Notes: a model not told the origin generated them from the sequence alone. A stretch of DNA of 64,000 nt from Epiperipatus broadwayi (GCA_028023455.1 JAQFVV010006471.1:868001-932000); one strand, 5' to 3'. Counted from the stretch's first letter, positions 34,158 to 47,404 are shown. Made by a program: numbers and translations.

Positions 34158-36257
34158 TGAAGCAATGGATCTGAAGCCCGATCCATGCTTCACATCTTCC
34201 TATAAACTTAATTAGTATTGTAGACCTGAATTAAGTTTATAGTTCAATATCAGCAGGGTTTTGCATTAGAGTTAAAAATAATTATGCTTATCAAATGTGT
34301 TTTACATTTAAATATTTTGTTTTAAATAAATTTCATTCTATTAATAAAAATTGCTTAACCTATTAGTCAAACATATATATACATCTAGCGTATATATATG
34401 AGTTAATGCAAAATTCTGCTGAAATAAAATGCTTATTCTACTATAAAAAAATAATAATATATTGTTGTTAAAATTTTGTTAAAATATTTAGTATGATTTG
34501 ATTTTGAGATAAGCCCACCAACATTTCTAAAAGAATGTATATTTTAATTAGTTAAGCCCATTCAAGTCAAATTAAAGATGGCCTTCTCTTTCTTTCTTTT
34601 TAGTTAATAGAATTCAAACTTTAAAGAAAGAAATTTAGAGTAAAAAAGTAAAAGTTATTTTTAGAAAATGTTGCTTTGAAACAAAGGAGCATGGGGAGGC
34701 TTATCAAGATTTCAGATCATACAAACAATAGAAGGTAGATAAGAAAAAAAGTTATAAAAGGGAGAGAACAAAAGAGGAGATTCATTCAGATTTTGCTATT
34801 GGAAGAGTGATATCAGATTTTGCGATTGCAAGGCATTCAGATTTTGCTATTGCAAGTTTCAGTCAGATCTCCTATTGCAAGGTGCATTCAGATTTCTCTT
34901 AGGAGAACTCTGTCAGATTTTGTTTGTGATTTTTATTCCAAAAAGTCTACAATTATTGTCTACAAATAATGAAGAAGTTTGAACCTGCTCAAGCTAAAAA
35001 TCGTATAAGTATGATGGATTCTAATATGCTCGGCTAGGCAAATAAATAGCTTTGCCTATCGCCAGGGTTCCTCAATACCAGAAAAATGCCGTAGTATTTA
35101 CTCAATCGTCATCTGAACTCTGTGCCGTGTCTGGAGGACTTTTTGTGAAACCATGCTACCGATTTCCACTTTCCTTGTCCGATCAAACACATCGCATCAG
35201 ACGGATCAAGCTACGCCCGTCATTGGAACATGACCAAGGAATAAGGACGGTAATCATATCTCTCCTCATGAACTATTCATTATGCTACCCTTTTTGTCCA
35301 TACTTTTTATAATTGCTTTCTTGAATATTTATGAAATGTTTGCTTAATAATATTTATAATGTAACTATTTTTATTAGACTAGTTAGATATATGTATATGT
35401 GATCATCTACCTAGATATTTAACCCCTTTTTCTTCGCTATTCTTCATTACTCCCATGTGTAAATATTTTAATTTCATTGCGGTTAAGTTTATTAGTTAAC
35501 TGTTCATATAAAAATCCCTTTCCAGTTTTATTCATACTTGTAAAATTTAGTACGAGTAAGTTTTTTTTCTTTTTTTTTGTTTGCCAATTTGATCTCCTCG
35601 ATAACGCTTCTTTTGTCCACCATTAGCTTCTTACGGATGTCAGATTTAGTGATATACATCTTAAATGATTTTAAACTCTGTTTTAGTGCAAAGCAATTAG
35701 AAACTGCTTTGTGAAAGATTCTTATTATAGCACTTTATCGAGCAGCTTTGAGTGACAATGTGTAATAAAACTGGGAAGGAAAGATTTAGACCGCAAGTAT
35801 ATTAATCGGGTTTTCATTGTCTCATTAGTTATTCAGAAATTTCGGGGAATAGCGAAGGCCATTAAATTATTAATAATATTTCAAATGTCATTTATTAAAG
35901 ATATTTATTTCACTAAAAAGCTTGCGTTTGCTAGTTATCTTTTAATGCTTTGTTTTACTTTCAAATGATCCAGGCACGCAGAACACATATTTCTAAGTAT
36001 TTTTGCAATTTAACTATTTAAGCTCCACAGGTGTTTTTGTCCATGTATCCCGCTGATGCTAAGCTCGTGGCTCGGGAAGAAAATATCTATGCGTGTCACA
36101 GATAGTGTTGTTGGTTCGTGGGTTAGTCTCGAGAATATACGAAGAGGGCAGGGGTCATAGTATTCTTGATTTAATATCTCGCGTATGAGTGGCCCCGAGG
36201 TACCTTCGCCTAGTATTCGAACTGGGTTAAGCCAACATACATCATCTGACCGTCACA
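34158..36257 (+). repeat. 3' LTR (2100 bp)
   Basis: Same structure as the 5' LTR: paired hairpins at the start, TATA box at 34753, ~25-bp array from 34787, hairpin AATAAA at 35041, and the GTCACA end. By eye there are about 21 differences from the 5' LTR, including one extra T near 34930. This dates the insertion as fairly recent compared with the LINE fragments around it. Confidence 0.93.
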
Positions 36258-37365
36258 ATACAAATACAGAATTCCATTATTGAAGCCACCACCAACACAG
36301 TTAAAAACCTTGCCAAGGTTTATTTATCACTGCAAGGGAAAATCTCTCTCCTCAATATCAAGGTAATGGCAAAGATTAGCTACTATCTACCCATAATTAA
36401 CATGATAAAGACTTTCAATACAAAAATCAACCGAATCTGTGCACGGCTGTTGTGGAATGGTAAAACAGCAGCCATAGGAATTGAATGCATGCAGCGATAT
36501 AGTAAAAATAATGGTATGTCATTGCATGCAATGTTTTCTATATACTACCAAAAGTGCCATTCTCTGATCCACATCCTACAAAAGAATTTTCCCCAGATTG
36601 TAGCGGAACAACCAGTCATTCCATCAGACAGACCTCCACCTTCAAAGATAAGCTGGCTAAATCAGATACTTCACTACCTTTTCGCTCACAATGGCCATTC
36701 GACCCTAGTATTCAGACAAAAAATTTCCATTTGGGATGCTCATGGCCTGCTATTTCCCACACAAAACTCTACCATTCCTTACCTCAGTGGTAACAATCAC
36801 ATGGTCACCAGGTTTTTCAAGCATCTCAAGCTGGAGCCAAGGTTCCTGGACTTTCTCATAAAAATCAACCTGAATTCACTCCAGACAAACTGGTTCCTGC
36901 ACTACAGGAGATTCCTCAAGAATATAGATCCTATGTGTCACAACTGCCATAGAACCTGTGAAACCTTTGATCATATGATAAATGATTGCCCAGCATATGA
37001 CAAAATCAGAACTTTCATTACTTACCACTGCCACATTTCCCTGAACATGTCCAGGATTATGTCACCACAAGACTCTCAACCTTTCTCACTTATGCCATCT
37101 GGATGGCCAGATGTCGCAACAAATTTACCTTTCCTCATGCCAAGCCTGAAGACACATTCATTTCCAAGCTAAAGGAATTTCGCCATAAGGACAGAATAAT
37201 CTCTTCCAGATTTTTATTTGACAACACATGGAGCCTGATTAAGCTGGATTAACAACACCAGTAACCACATCAGAACATTTGGTTGCCTGACTAACATGGA
37301 TAACTATTATTTTTGATTTACAATTGTATCATTATTACATATGGTTTTTCAATAAAATTATTTAT
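36258..37365 (+). pseudogene. LINE reverse-transcriptase ORF, C-terminal part and 3' end, right of the LTR element
   Basis: Starting at the right ATAC, the frame continues from the left fragment with IQIQNSIIEA, then NLAKVYLSLQGKISLLNIKV. It then reads MAKISYYLPIINMI and INRICARLLWNGK (the GKI-LIN...YYLP and LLWNGK segments of L1/Tx1-like thumb regions). A CCHC knuckle, C-x2-C-x8-H-x4-C, follows at 36936-36989. Near 37060 a frameshift diverts the frame to an early stop at 37172. The original frame continues with RNKFTFPHAKPEDTF and SRFLFDNTWSLIKLD and ends at TAA about 37251. A 3' UTR with AATAAA (37351-37356) follows. No poly-A tail or target duplication for the LINE itself was found. Confidence 0.88.
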
Positions 37366-40300
37366 AAATACAAGGACTATTTTAAAGCAGGTTATTTAAA
37401 TATTTTTAAGAGTTCTTTTTTTAAAACAGTTCCAACATTCAGTAACATTAAATTATCAAACCGGCAAGTTAATATAATAATGAAAACTCCATAATATTAG
37501 TTAATGAACAAATGAATTAATATACGCATTTTAAACTTTAAAATATACCTCTTGTAGTCTTACATATTTTAATTTTCTTTTTTTTAAACTTTTTCTGTTT
37601 ATGATATAGCTAAGCAAAAACAAAAACTGGAAAACTGTTTTGTAATTTCAATAATATTTGTAAACGAATGTAGCAATTGCTTTTCTTTTAAGCTTATTCT
37701 GAAGTTAATCTTATTCAATTGACTTATACTAAAAATGAAATTTCTCTGCAACATTTATTATTATTATTATTATTATTATAATTAAGAAAGCTTACCTACA
37801 ATTTAAGTATCAGAAGAATGAGATACTACCTGTAATTTAGCCGACTTTCATGGTTGAGTGGTTAATAATTAATTTCACAATTAATACTTTTAGGGAAAAA
37901 ATAATAATAAAAGTTATAAAAGAACTTAAAACTTATTTTGTGCCAGGATTATCAAGAGAGAATGAACCAAAATCACTAAAACAACCAAACTTCTCTTTTA
38001 TAGTATATGTTTCTTTTTTAAACTGTCAATCAGAAGATATCTCAATCATTAGATATTAAAAAAAAAAAAAGACACGTGATCTAGTAAACTTAACTTGGAA
38101 GAAAAATTAACAAAGTTTTCTTATTAAAAAAAAAAAATTGTATAAAAAAAAAATAATCACATTTATTTTTACTAATGATTAAATTATCTTAAAATATTCC
38201 TCAATAATTATTTATTTACTGAATTATTATAATTAATATTAAAATTATTTACCTATAATTTAAAAACTTTAGTAATGATAAATTCCCAGCATTCACGCAC
38301 ACACACGCACTTTTGAACCAAGGAAATAATGTTCCAAACCTTAACTTAACTTATTTATATTTGCTTTTAAATAACTAATTCTAATTTATAATAATGGTAA
38401 AATAGAATATTTAAGGATATTTAATATTAAAATTATCTTACAGACCTTAAAGCTGACTCAAAATAAACTCATATTTTAACCCTTATTCTCTTACTACTTT
38501 AAAATTTACAAACGCTAATCTTAAATTAATGTTATAGTTTCTACTCTCTTTTTTTCTATAACTAATTTACTATACTATTAAAATATTATTTTATGGCACA
38601 CATATTGCTATATTCTTATTTTATTTATGAATGAAATTATTTAAAGCAATATAAGCTATTATGCTCATGATGATTATGAGAAACATGACTATTTTACATA
38701 CAAACTGTACTAAAAAGGGTTATATGCAATAGAATTATTGTTCACTTTATGTTTTATTTATTAGTTAACTATTTTTTTTAAAATCAAGTAAACATTGGAG
38801 TATGCTATTCTGAGATTAAGCAATAGGAGTTAAGTGTAAAACCACTTAGTCACAATATATATATATATATATGAAACTAAACTGAAAAAAATTTATTGAA
38901 AGAAACAATCTTTATATTGCATTCTCACAATTTACCAACTAAACAAACAAACCATTTTTTCAACTTCAATACAAGAATTTAAAAATAGTCTTTAATGTAA
39001 AAGTTTTACACTTTTGAAATATTAATACTTAATTTATTTACCATTTAAGAATCTGGAGGTCAGATAAAAATAGTCATCTTTTGTTCGACCAATAAATTGA
39101 CATTAACATAAGAAAATGGTTATTGAATGCAAGTTTGTTTAAAATGATTTTTTAGAAACCTGACTTATAAACTATAGTATTGTATACAGACTTGGTTAAT
39201 TTGTGAATAAGTTAATATTTTCAACATCCATATTTATGAGCTTATTAAAAATTATATATATAAAACAAATAATACTAATCAAATATAAAATTATGTTCTA
39301 TTAATGATTATTACAGCATTAAAATGTAAAATTTCTAAATCAACCTTTTGATGCAGTACATTTTTAACAAAGCTAAATTAAAATTTATTATAGAAATTCT
39401 TAATATGTATATATCATTAAAAGCCAGACATCATTTAGACAATCCCAATATCAATAACAATCTGCAATTTCAAACTGTTGTCAAGGCAACTTCTTTTTAA
39501 TAATAAATATATACTCATCATAAATTAAAATACCAATTCTTGTAAAGAGAATTAACATTAACTTTTATTTTAATGACATGTCTAACATTAATTATATACT
39601 AAGCCACTTTTATTATGTTCTTACTAATTTATTTTTAGATAAATGGCTTTGGCATCAACAAATTCAGACAAATTACAAGTGTTTTCTCATTCTCAAAAAT
39701 ATAGACATTTCTGAACTACTGTGTTTAGTTCTATTATATAAATGAATATAATGTGCTATTAAAATAGTTTACATAAGTGCATATGTGTTAAGTTTATTAT
39801 CTACTTTTTTTACATTGTGCTCTCACAAAGAATGGGAAAAAATAATAATTTCTCTCCCCAATGTTATTTATTTTCTATCATTTATTATTTTCATATTTGC
39901 TTTGAAAGTCATGTATCTCTTAAAACTTTTATTCATTGTATAATTCCATGGAGTAATGAAATTTAAGATAGTGAAAAAAAATTTTAAATATTCCCAGGAA
40001 TCTTCAAGTAACAGGCCTAATGCCAACAGCAATGGCCATTTAATATTATATTGCTAAATAAATAAGTTGTTATCTACAGTTATCTCGAATTTATACAAAA
40101 CTTTGTCTGATTTTAATTTTTCAGTGGCAGCTCTGTTTTTGGAACAAATGAATGAAGCACAATAAAGATATGTATAAATGGGATGAACCATTGTACCATG
40201 TTCATGTGGCTATAAATTACAGTAGCTAGCATTTAGTTTGTATATTGCATGCTCTTAAACTATTTAAAATCATAAAAAAGTTATATGAGTGTATGTTAAA

Positions 40301-40604
40301 TAATCATGCATACTCAAATTCAAAGTTTAAACCTGGAATTAATGCTTTTTTTTTTCAAACATAAATGTAAATACAAAGCATTCAAATTGTAAAATAATCA
40401 AAATAACTTCATCATTTAAGTCATTTATGAATCCCAATAATTCTTCAATAATATCTATTTTTTTACTTAAATATTTAACTAAAAGGCACTTTATTCATTT
40501 TATGGACTTACACTGAATCCGATACAAGCAAATACATTTTATTCTTGTAATTAAAGCATATGATTATCTAATTCAGTGAGCCAAATATATATAATTCTAT
40601 TTAT
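37366..40604. other. Intergenic AT-rich DNA with microsatellites
   Basis: Includes (TTA)n at about 37757-37780, a short CA-rich tract near 38298 and (TA)n near 38857. No coding frame or transposon domain recognised. Confidence 0.6.
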
Positions 40605-40762
40605 CACATGATCACCATTTCATATGTTTACGCATGCTGTTAATAAGAGTACCAAACTCTCCATACAGTAGTGGCACCAAGTGCAAGCCTTTGTAATCAA
40701 TGGATGCAGAAAGCTACTCTTATTAACAGCATGTGTAAGCATATGAAGTGGCAATCATTTGA
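40605..40762. mobile_element. Foldback structure whose loop carries the start of an R1 repeat
   Basis: The left arm 40605-40651 and right arm 40715-40762 are reverse complements over about 47 bp (GCATGCTGTTAATAAGAGTA against TACTCTTATTAACAGCATG). The ~60-bp loop is the first part of R1 (CTCTCCATACAGTAGTG to GTAATCAATGGATG). Either R1 landed inside a hairpin or the hairpin formed around an R1 end. Confidence 0.8.
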
Positions 40763-40988
40763 TGTTTGGATGGTTTTATATTTATCCTATCCATAGGATA
40801 ATGGTGCCCATGGTTTTTGAAAAATCAAAAACACCAAAATGTAAGGATGCTGAACTGAGTTCAGATCTATATGAATATACAAGTAAATGAGCTTGGGTTG
40901 GAAACATTATGGTGCTTTCATCTTTGACTCCTAGCTTTATAGTTAGCCAAATATGCAAAAAGTGGCTGTTGGAGGGTTGCATTAGATT
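40763..40988. other. Spacer between the foldback and the minus-strand R1 copy
   Basis: About 226 bp, slightly less AT-rich, with a 66-codon minus-strand frame that has no recognised domain. Probably internal sequence of the composite repeat. Confidence 0.45.
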
Positions 40989-41164
40989 CTAAGATCTAGG
41001 TGCAGTGCTCTCAAATCCAAAGCTCCTCACTGATAAAAGCTACTAGATAGAAACTAATCTGGGGATGTTGGATAAGTAGGCACTAGATAAGGATTTTATG
41101 CACAAACCTTCCTACATTCATTGATTATAAAGACTTGCACTTGGTGACACTACTGTATGGAGAG
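40989..41164 (-). repeat. Interspersed repeat R1, well-preserved minus-strand copy
   Basis: Reads on the minus strand CTCTCCATACAGTAGTG, then GCATAAAATCCTTATC, TAGTGCCTACTTATCC, and TTTGAGAGCACTGCACC, in the same order as the 17.8-kb copy. With the partial plus-strand R1 at 40658 it forms an inverted pair with ~55-bp matching ends. Confidence 0.85.
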
Positions 41165-43599
41165 CTTGGTATTCTTAGTTCTATTTATGTCATCTCATTA
41201 TAAATAAACATTAATATATCGTATAAAACAACACATACACTAATGCAGATACCATCATATTAAATCATAAGAATTTACTTCAATCATTGAACATATAAAC
41301 TTGAGTAATGTTTTTTTGCATAAATTTAAACATCATCAATTAAAAACTATAAAATAATTAATGACAAGATTTCAATGCTTTACTTTGGCTTATCACTTTT
41401 TAGAATCAACTTTTTTTATTATTATACAATACAGACACTTTTCATTTACATATCTAACTAATGTTCATTTGATGTAAATCTAATATAAACTCAACGCATT
41501 CTGTTTGCAAAATTAATTTATCATTAAATTTCACTTATTATAACAAAAACATCATTATTAAATAATAAATGGCATGCAGTATTTTATAAAACATGTTAAT
41601 CTTTATTTAATGGATTATTTAATAAGTGGAAATATATATGTTTCTGTCTTATGTTAAAAATATGATGATACATTGCTTAAGTGAGTGAAATGCTCTGAAC
41701 TTATATTGGATTTATAACAAAACAATATTGGAAAATTATATGCATAATTGTTATAAGAATAAATGAAATATATTAATATTTATTTATAAATATTATGTAA
41801 CTGATGAGACAAAATTGATCAATTCATTATTTTAATTGTTAATGTTTAAATTTCTATAAAATAAAATAGTATAAGTTCTACTTTTATCCATAGTTCTATT
41901 TGATAATGTTACACATAAATTTATACTTGTATTATTTTATTTATATATGTGTGTGTAAATTTTAAATCTTTAGCATGAAAAAAAGTTAAAGTAATAACTT
42001 TTTTATGCACAATAGTGTCACTTAGCGGACTATTATGGGGAGGGGTTGCTACTGTTTAAACAGCTTGTGTGCATAAGAAAAGGTGATGTGTAATGTTTTA
42101 ATGGTTTACAAGTTAGAGTAAACAGACAGTATAGTTATATATGCTAACAAATGATAATATTTGCCTATAGTTTGCTCTTCCTATTAATTTAATTTGTTTT
42201 GTATCATTAGCATCATTTCAATCATTATCATTTCATACAAGAGGAATTCCTATCTAAGCTTAATCTAGTTTTTCCAACCCATATATTTTTATCCCACTAT
42301 CCATATCATATATACTCTTTTTTGGATAACTAATAATTATGGAATCCAGAAAAAGACTTTAGTTGTTCATCAATTGTTATTTTTTCTGATATATTTATTC
42401 CAGTTTCGTTTCAGAATTTTCTATATAATTATAATATTACATATTTACAATGTATTTGGAATTCATAAGATTCATGCTGTAATAATATTTCCATGAATTA
42501 ATTTTGAAGTTCATGAAATGTTATTATCTGTATTTTCCATCTTTATAAAACTCAGCAAAGAATCAGAAGTAGGAACATTTTTATGAGCTATGGGAATTGG
42601 ATGATGACATAATTAAATTTAATAGTGATAGAAGATATTTATTGGCTTCTAAAATCATTGCATATTAAATATTGATATTTAATTATAAAATTATATATAT
42701 ATTTTTCTGCAAATTACTGAGAAGTATTCATCAAACATACCATGAAAACTATAAATATATCTTGCATTTGTATCTTATCCAGTAGCATTTATTTCTATAG
42801 TAACTTATTTATTAGATTAAAACTGAATGTACATATTTTGATGTGGGTGAGTCATTTTCTCATAAAGTCATTCTTCAATATTATACAACCACTAGCAAAC
42901 AGCAACTTATTATTGTCTATAAATTTTGAATTGCTTTTTATAACATGGTATATACTGCTTTAAGCAGGTTACACCTTATAACAATGTTCTGCAAAATTTT
43001 AGTTATATATTGTTATAATATTTAAAAATGTTTTAATAAAGCAAATATACACAGTATTATATTTTTATTAGTAGAATTTAAAACAATTGCAATTAATAAT
43101 GTTATAATCAGTAAAACATTGTTTACTACTAAGGAATAAAAATAAAATTGTCTTTAGTATTTTAACAGAGTAATATATATATATATATATATATATATTG
43201 TAACTATAGGTTAATGATTTATATGAAAATAAATATATTAAAAAAATTATTTAGCTTATTTAGAAATTAATGGTATATAAGTTACTGCCTTAAACATAGT
43301 TTATTAAAGAAGCATTATTATAATTTATAAGTGATATTTGTTATAAATGACTTTTATTTCATAATGTAATAGCAATTTTTTTGTAGTAAAATGAAACTTA
43401 GAATTTTTTTTTATTATTAAAATAGTATAACAATAAAATCATTTAGTATTGAAATAAAGGATGAAAAAAGAAATGTATTATAAAAAAATATTATTTATTT
43501 ATAAAATGGTGTACTTATGTTAAAAAAATTTTTTTATATGTTTTTATTTTAATTATAAATATGCGACTTTTTTCGCATGCATTAGTGAATCTATAATTA
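41165..43599. other. Intergenic AT-rich DNA
   Basis: No coding frame, RNA or element recognised. A (TA)n microsatellite is at 43172-43198. A small less AT-rich patch at about 42015-42065 is unassigned. Confidence 0.6.
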
Positions 43600-43609
43600 T
43601 ACTATAATG

Positions 43610-43665
43610 TGTAATAGGTTTGCTTAGCGCTTTCGAGATTTAATGTTCGAATCTCATACTCATAG
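43610..43665 (+). pseudogene. Degenerate tRNA-like segment, possible SINE head
   Basis: GTTCGAATCTC (near 43643) is close to a pol III B box. It is preceded by GTGTAATAGGTTTGCTTAGCG, which could be a worn A-box region. No stems can be drawn convincingly. Weaker than the 507-575 case. Confidence 0.35.
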
Positions 43666-43689
43666 TTTTGTGAATGAAGACTATTGTGA

Positions 43690-45963
43690 TTTATTGTACA
43701 CATATGCAAATGAATTTGAATATTTAATTAGTTAGTCCACTGTTTGGAGAGAGCAAAGCATGCCAATAATTATTTAGAATTTTTATGGAACATCAGGAAT
43801 GTGCATAAAAACATTTAAAAGCATTTTGAATACCAGATCATGATTTAAAGTGGGATTTGATGGTTTCTATATTTATTTATTTATCATTGATAGAATATGC
43901 TAATGTAATATAAAAGTTATATAAATATCTACAATTCTTAGAAATGGCATTCTTATATTATTCTTCATTCATTTCTTTTGTTTCTGTTGGACAGTATCTT
44001 TTAAAACAAAAAATGATGGGATAAGAATCAAAATTTTTGTCAGAGATCATAGTTGATCTCACAAACTATATTTTGTCATTTAAGGCAAGTTATCTAATAT
44101 AAATTTATCATGCTCCATTGAAAAGGACAACAAAGTTAAATGTCAACAAAAAATTTGAACTTAAAGTAATTACAGATAAATATAAAAAAAAAGCCTAAAA
44201 TCTTTTTAAAAAACTTTTAAATTAGTTTGTTTATGAATATTTCAATTTCAAAAGATTTCTTGAATAACAATAATAATTGTTTAAGTAATAATTATTTATG
44301 ATTTTTAAAATAACTTTTCTTTAGTAACTTAATTAAAATAAACTTATTAAACCTATTATCAACAATTTTAACCAGAATTGTCAATTGCATAACTACCATG
44401 AAGAAAGGGCTTGACTTTACATTATTGTTTATTTTCTGTAAAGGTATATTTAATATATATTATTATTAAGATATATCTAAACCCATGTTTTCCACATACA
44501 TTTACATTTGGTGTGAATATTAAATGTATGCATGGATGATAATTCAGTAAATCTGATTGTTTATAAATTTAAGACATTATTGCTATTAATTTATTTATTA
44601 ATTTAAAATAATATTTATTATATGGAATTGTATGTTTTAAAGGTTTAAAATAATTTATTTATTTTATAAACATAGAATGTATAGTCATTAAATATGTGAT
44701 TATTACTTTAAAAACTTTTGCATTATTAAGGCAAAAGATTCCTTGTGATATACTTTTTATTGTTGTAGATAAATGTATTTAGAATTTTTTTAAGCCATTT
44801 GTAAAAATAATAGATTATAGACCAATGGATAACTGCCATTCTATTAAAGTACCTTGAGAATAGTTATTTAATCAGTTGTTTATTTCTATACTTTAATTAG
44901 AAATTTATTTTCTTATATGCTTAGTGATATTAAGATTGATGATAATTAGTTTATTTAAACAAACTTTTTAAACATACTTAATTTATATTAAAGTTAAATT
45001 ATACATTAGCCAAATTTAAAAAATTATATGCTTATAATAAGCAGAAATTAATCAAAATTTTGAAAGTGTAAATTTATCACTTAACTTTGTCAGAAGTGTT
45101 CCCATGTATATATTATTGGATGAGATTAGATAAGATTGCAGGGTTTATTTGATGGGATTGCGATGTTAAATATTTATCATGGATGTGAAAAGGCATAGCA
45201 GCACTAATGCGTATGAATCTTTAATTTTCTTTAAAAAAAGACAGTAAAAAAGATTTTTTTTTCTTTTTGCAATTGTTCTCTATAATAAAATAATTCATTC
45301 TTTGTGTCAATTTATAATAATAAATTTATTTCTTTTATTTATTAAATTTGACTTTGTATTTTTTTTTATTAGTTAAAATTATATTTATTTATTTACCACT
45401 TATTTGGTCACACACATACATATTTGGAACCTAGAAATATATTCTATTTTAGATGTTAATTGAAATGGAGATGTAATGAAAATGGATATATAATTTAGCC
45501 ATGGAACCCAAATAAAATTCATAATCATGCATGTTAAACATACACACATGTAATATTTATATAAAAAAATTTAATATACTTAAAAGAATATTTACCCAAC
45601 ATATAAGATATATTTCATATTCACTTTACCATATTATTATAGCTAAATTTGAATTCAGTCATTGTAAGCATAATGAATACTTATTTAAATTAAATGTAGA
45701 TTGTTTGCAATAAAATGTGCCTTTGCTTCCATGTTGCATCAATGTTTGTATTTATCATCAATCAATAAGTAAATGCTACATAAATATCACCCAAAGTCTC
45801 AGTAGTCACTCATGTCTTTTATTTAGTTACAATTATATAAATATATATTAAAATTATAGTAATCAGTAGAGCAAGTCATATATAGTGAGACATTGCTTTT
45901 ATAAGCTTGTATTTACAAATATGTAATATAAAGAGCATACTAATAGTTTAAACAAGCTCTTAA
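43690..45963. other. Intergenic, nothing recognised
   Basis: AT-rich and stop-dense, with poly-A/T blocks only. Confidence 0.6.
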
Positions 45964-46091
45964 TTCATAAGTGTGGTAAGAGAAAATATTTAAAATCTGG
46001 CGTGTGAGCCATAATCTTGAAACCAATTGATTTGGGAATAAAAATATTCCAAATTAAGATTTTAAATATTTTCTCTTACCACACTTATGAA
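45964..46091. mobile_element. Small foldback hairpin, 35-bp arms
   Basis: TTCATAAGTGTGGTAAGAG and the following AAAATATTTAAAATCT (45964-45998) are matched in reverse complement at 46056-46091. A second short stem (TTTGGGAATA/TATTCCAAA) lies inside the loop. Probably a MITE remnant. Confidence 0.8.
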
Positions 46092-46160
46092 TAAATATAT
46101 GTTGTAAATTTTAAAAATATTTTGTTAATAAGTTTATAAAAAAATTATCTATAATGTGTA

Positions 46161-46183
46161 AATATATATATATATATATATAT
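46161..46183. repeat. (TA)n microsatellite
   Basis: Pure TA alternation, about 23 bp. Confidence 0.9.
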
Positions 46184-46574
46184 TGTAGCCTTTTGGTTTA
46201 TTTCATCTATAAACCAAATGTAATAAAAGGAAATAATTGTGGGAAAAATTTTTTTTTTGAATATAAGAAAAGTTAAAAGTTTTATTTGAGAAATCAATAG
46301 CTATAGAGCTCAAAAATAACATATATAGAGACAGTTTGTGTTTGTATAAAATATAGCTAGCATTATTTAATGCAGGGGGGATGATTGATTTTTTTTGTAC
46401 ACTGCTATAATAATTTACCACTATAATAATTGAGAAATAAATATTTATATGACTAAGATAAAGTCTTGTGAATTTTGATATCTATTACTAAAAAGTTGAT
46501 GAGAATTAAAATTGAATTGATTGTCAGTAGCTTTAGTTAACAGTTTCTTTTTAGGAGAATAAGTTTAAAGTTAT

Positions 46575-46680
46575 AGGAAATTATAATGAATATTTATGTT
46601 TATGATTATCAGAAATTATAATTGATTTTATGCTTGTAATTATAAGAAATTATGATGGATATTTTATGTTCATATAATCT
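46575..46680 (+). repeat. Three-unit tandem repeat, ~35 bp
   Basis: Units beginning (A)GAAATTAT at about 46575, 46611 and 46645, each followed by an AT-rich TTTTATG-T segment. Confidence 0.65.
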
Positions 46681-47163
46681 GAATGATCAGTTTTCTATTG
46701 AATGGTCTGCACATGTATGTGTGTGTAATAGAAATATATGAGTTTGATTTTTTTTTTTCCTTTATAGAAATTGACATAATTTTCTATATTATTTCCTGAT
46801 AAGTGTAAAAAAAAAACACAGGAAAAGTAAATGAATCTGTTCTGATTTATTATTTCTAACTCAAAAATGTAAATCTAAATAAAAAATTATTTAAGTAAGA
46901 AAAAAGGAATGAATGTAACCTTTGTTTGACCAAAAAGTGTCAGTAAGCTTATTTTTTTGATTAGATTTTCTTTGACTGCTTTTCCATAAATTAATCGCTA
47001 ATGTGTTAACCAAAAAGATCTGGTTTCAGATAAGACAAAGTTGTCAAAATTAACAAGTAATAAAGGGTCAATTGTTCATTCTGAGAGGAAATTTTTTTAT
47101 TAGATTTGAAGAAAAACCACCTGTGGGGGAAGGGATTATCATATGTTTTTTTCTCCTTCACCC

Positions 47164-47174
47164 TATAAAAGGGG
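47164..47174 (+). promoter_or_regulatory. TATA box-like site, TATAAAAGGGG
   Basis: A consensus pol II TATA element in a locally G-rich setting (GGGGCTGGGGAAAG follows). It resembles the TATAAAAGGG of the LTR at 28900, but no gene lies downstream. Confidence 0.45.
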
Positions 47175-47404
47175 CTGGGGAAAGTGAATGAGGGGAACTT
47201 TTGCTAATTGAGAATGACTGGCTGACTAAAATTAATCAATCTCTGAAGGTTTTTTCCAAGTTTTTTTTCTTTTTAAATTTTCTTTCTCAGAATTTAATAA
47301 TGTGTTTAAGTTTTATAGTATACCAAAATATGAATTTCTAATTCATATATAAGTGGTGCATATTTCTTTTCCTTACATCAATTATGAAGAAATCAACTTT
47401 TAAT

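Larger units (their letters stand above)
28305..36257 (+). mobile_element. Complete but internally deleted long-LTR retrotransposon, ~7.95 kb
   Basis: Two nearly identical direct repeats (28305-30403 and 34158-36257) start TGAAGC and end GTCACA, as LTRs do (TG...CA). They enclose 3754 bp with a tRNA primer-binding site, leader repeats, one ORF and a short purine run before the second LTR. The ATAC target duplication on both sides and the uninterrupted LINE frame across it show a clean insertion. No protease, reverse transcriptase, RNase H or integrase catalytic core is present, so it would need enzymes from a relative. Long LTRs with a pol-less interior resemble large retrotransposon derivatives (LARDs). 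The integrase C-terminal piece suggests a Ty3/gypsy-like parent, but the family is not proven. Confidence 0.92.

Noticed and set aside
28305-36257. Endogenous retrovirus with envelope
   Set aside because: No envelope-like frame (no signal peptide or fusion region) and no pol enzymes in the interior, so it is described as an LTR retrotransposon derivative.
36554-36793. 79-codon plus-strand frame within the LINE
   Set aside because: Alternative frame over a region whose main frame shows the LINE domains.
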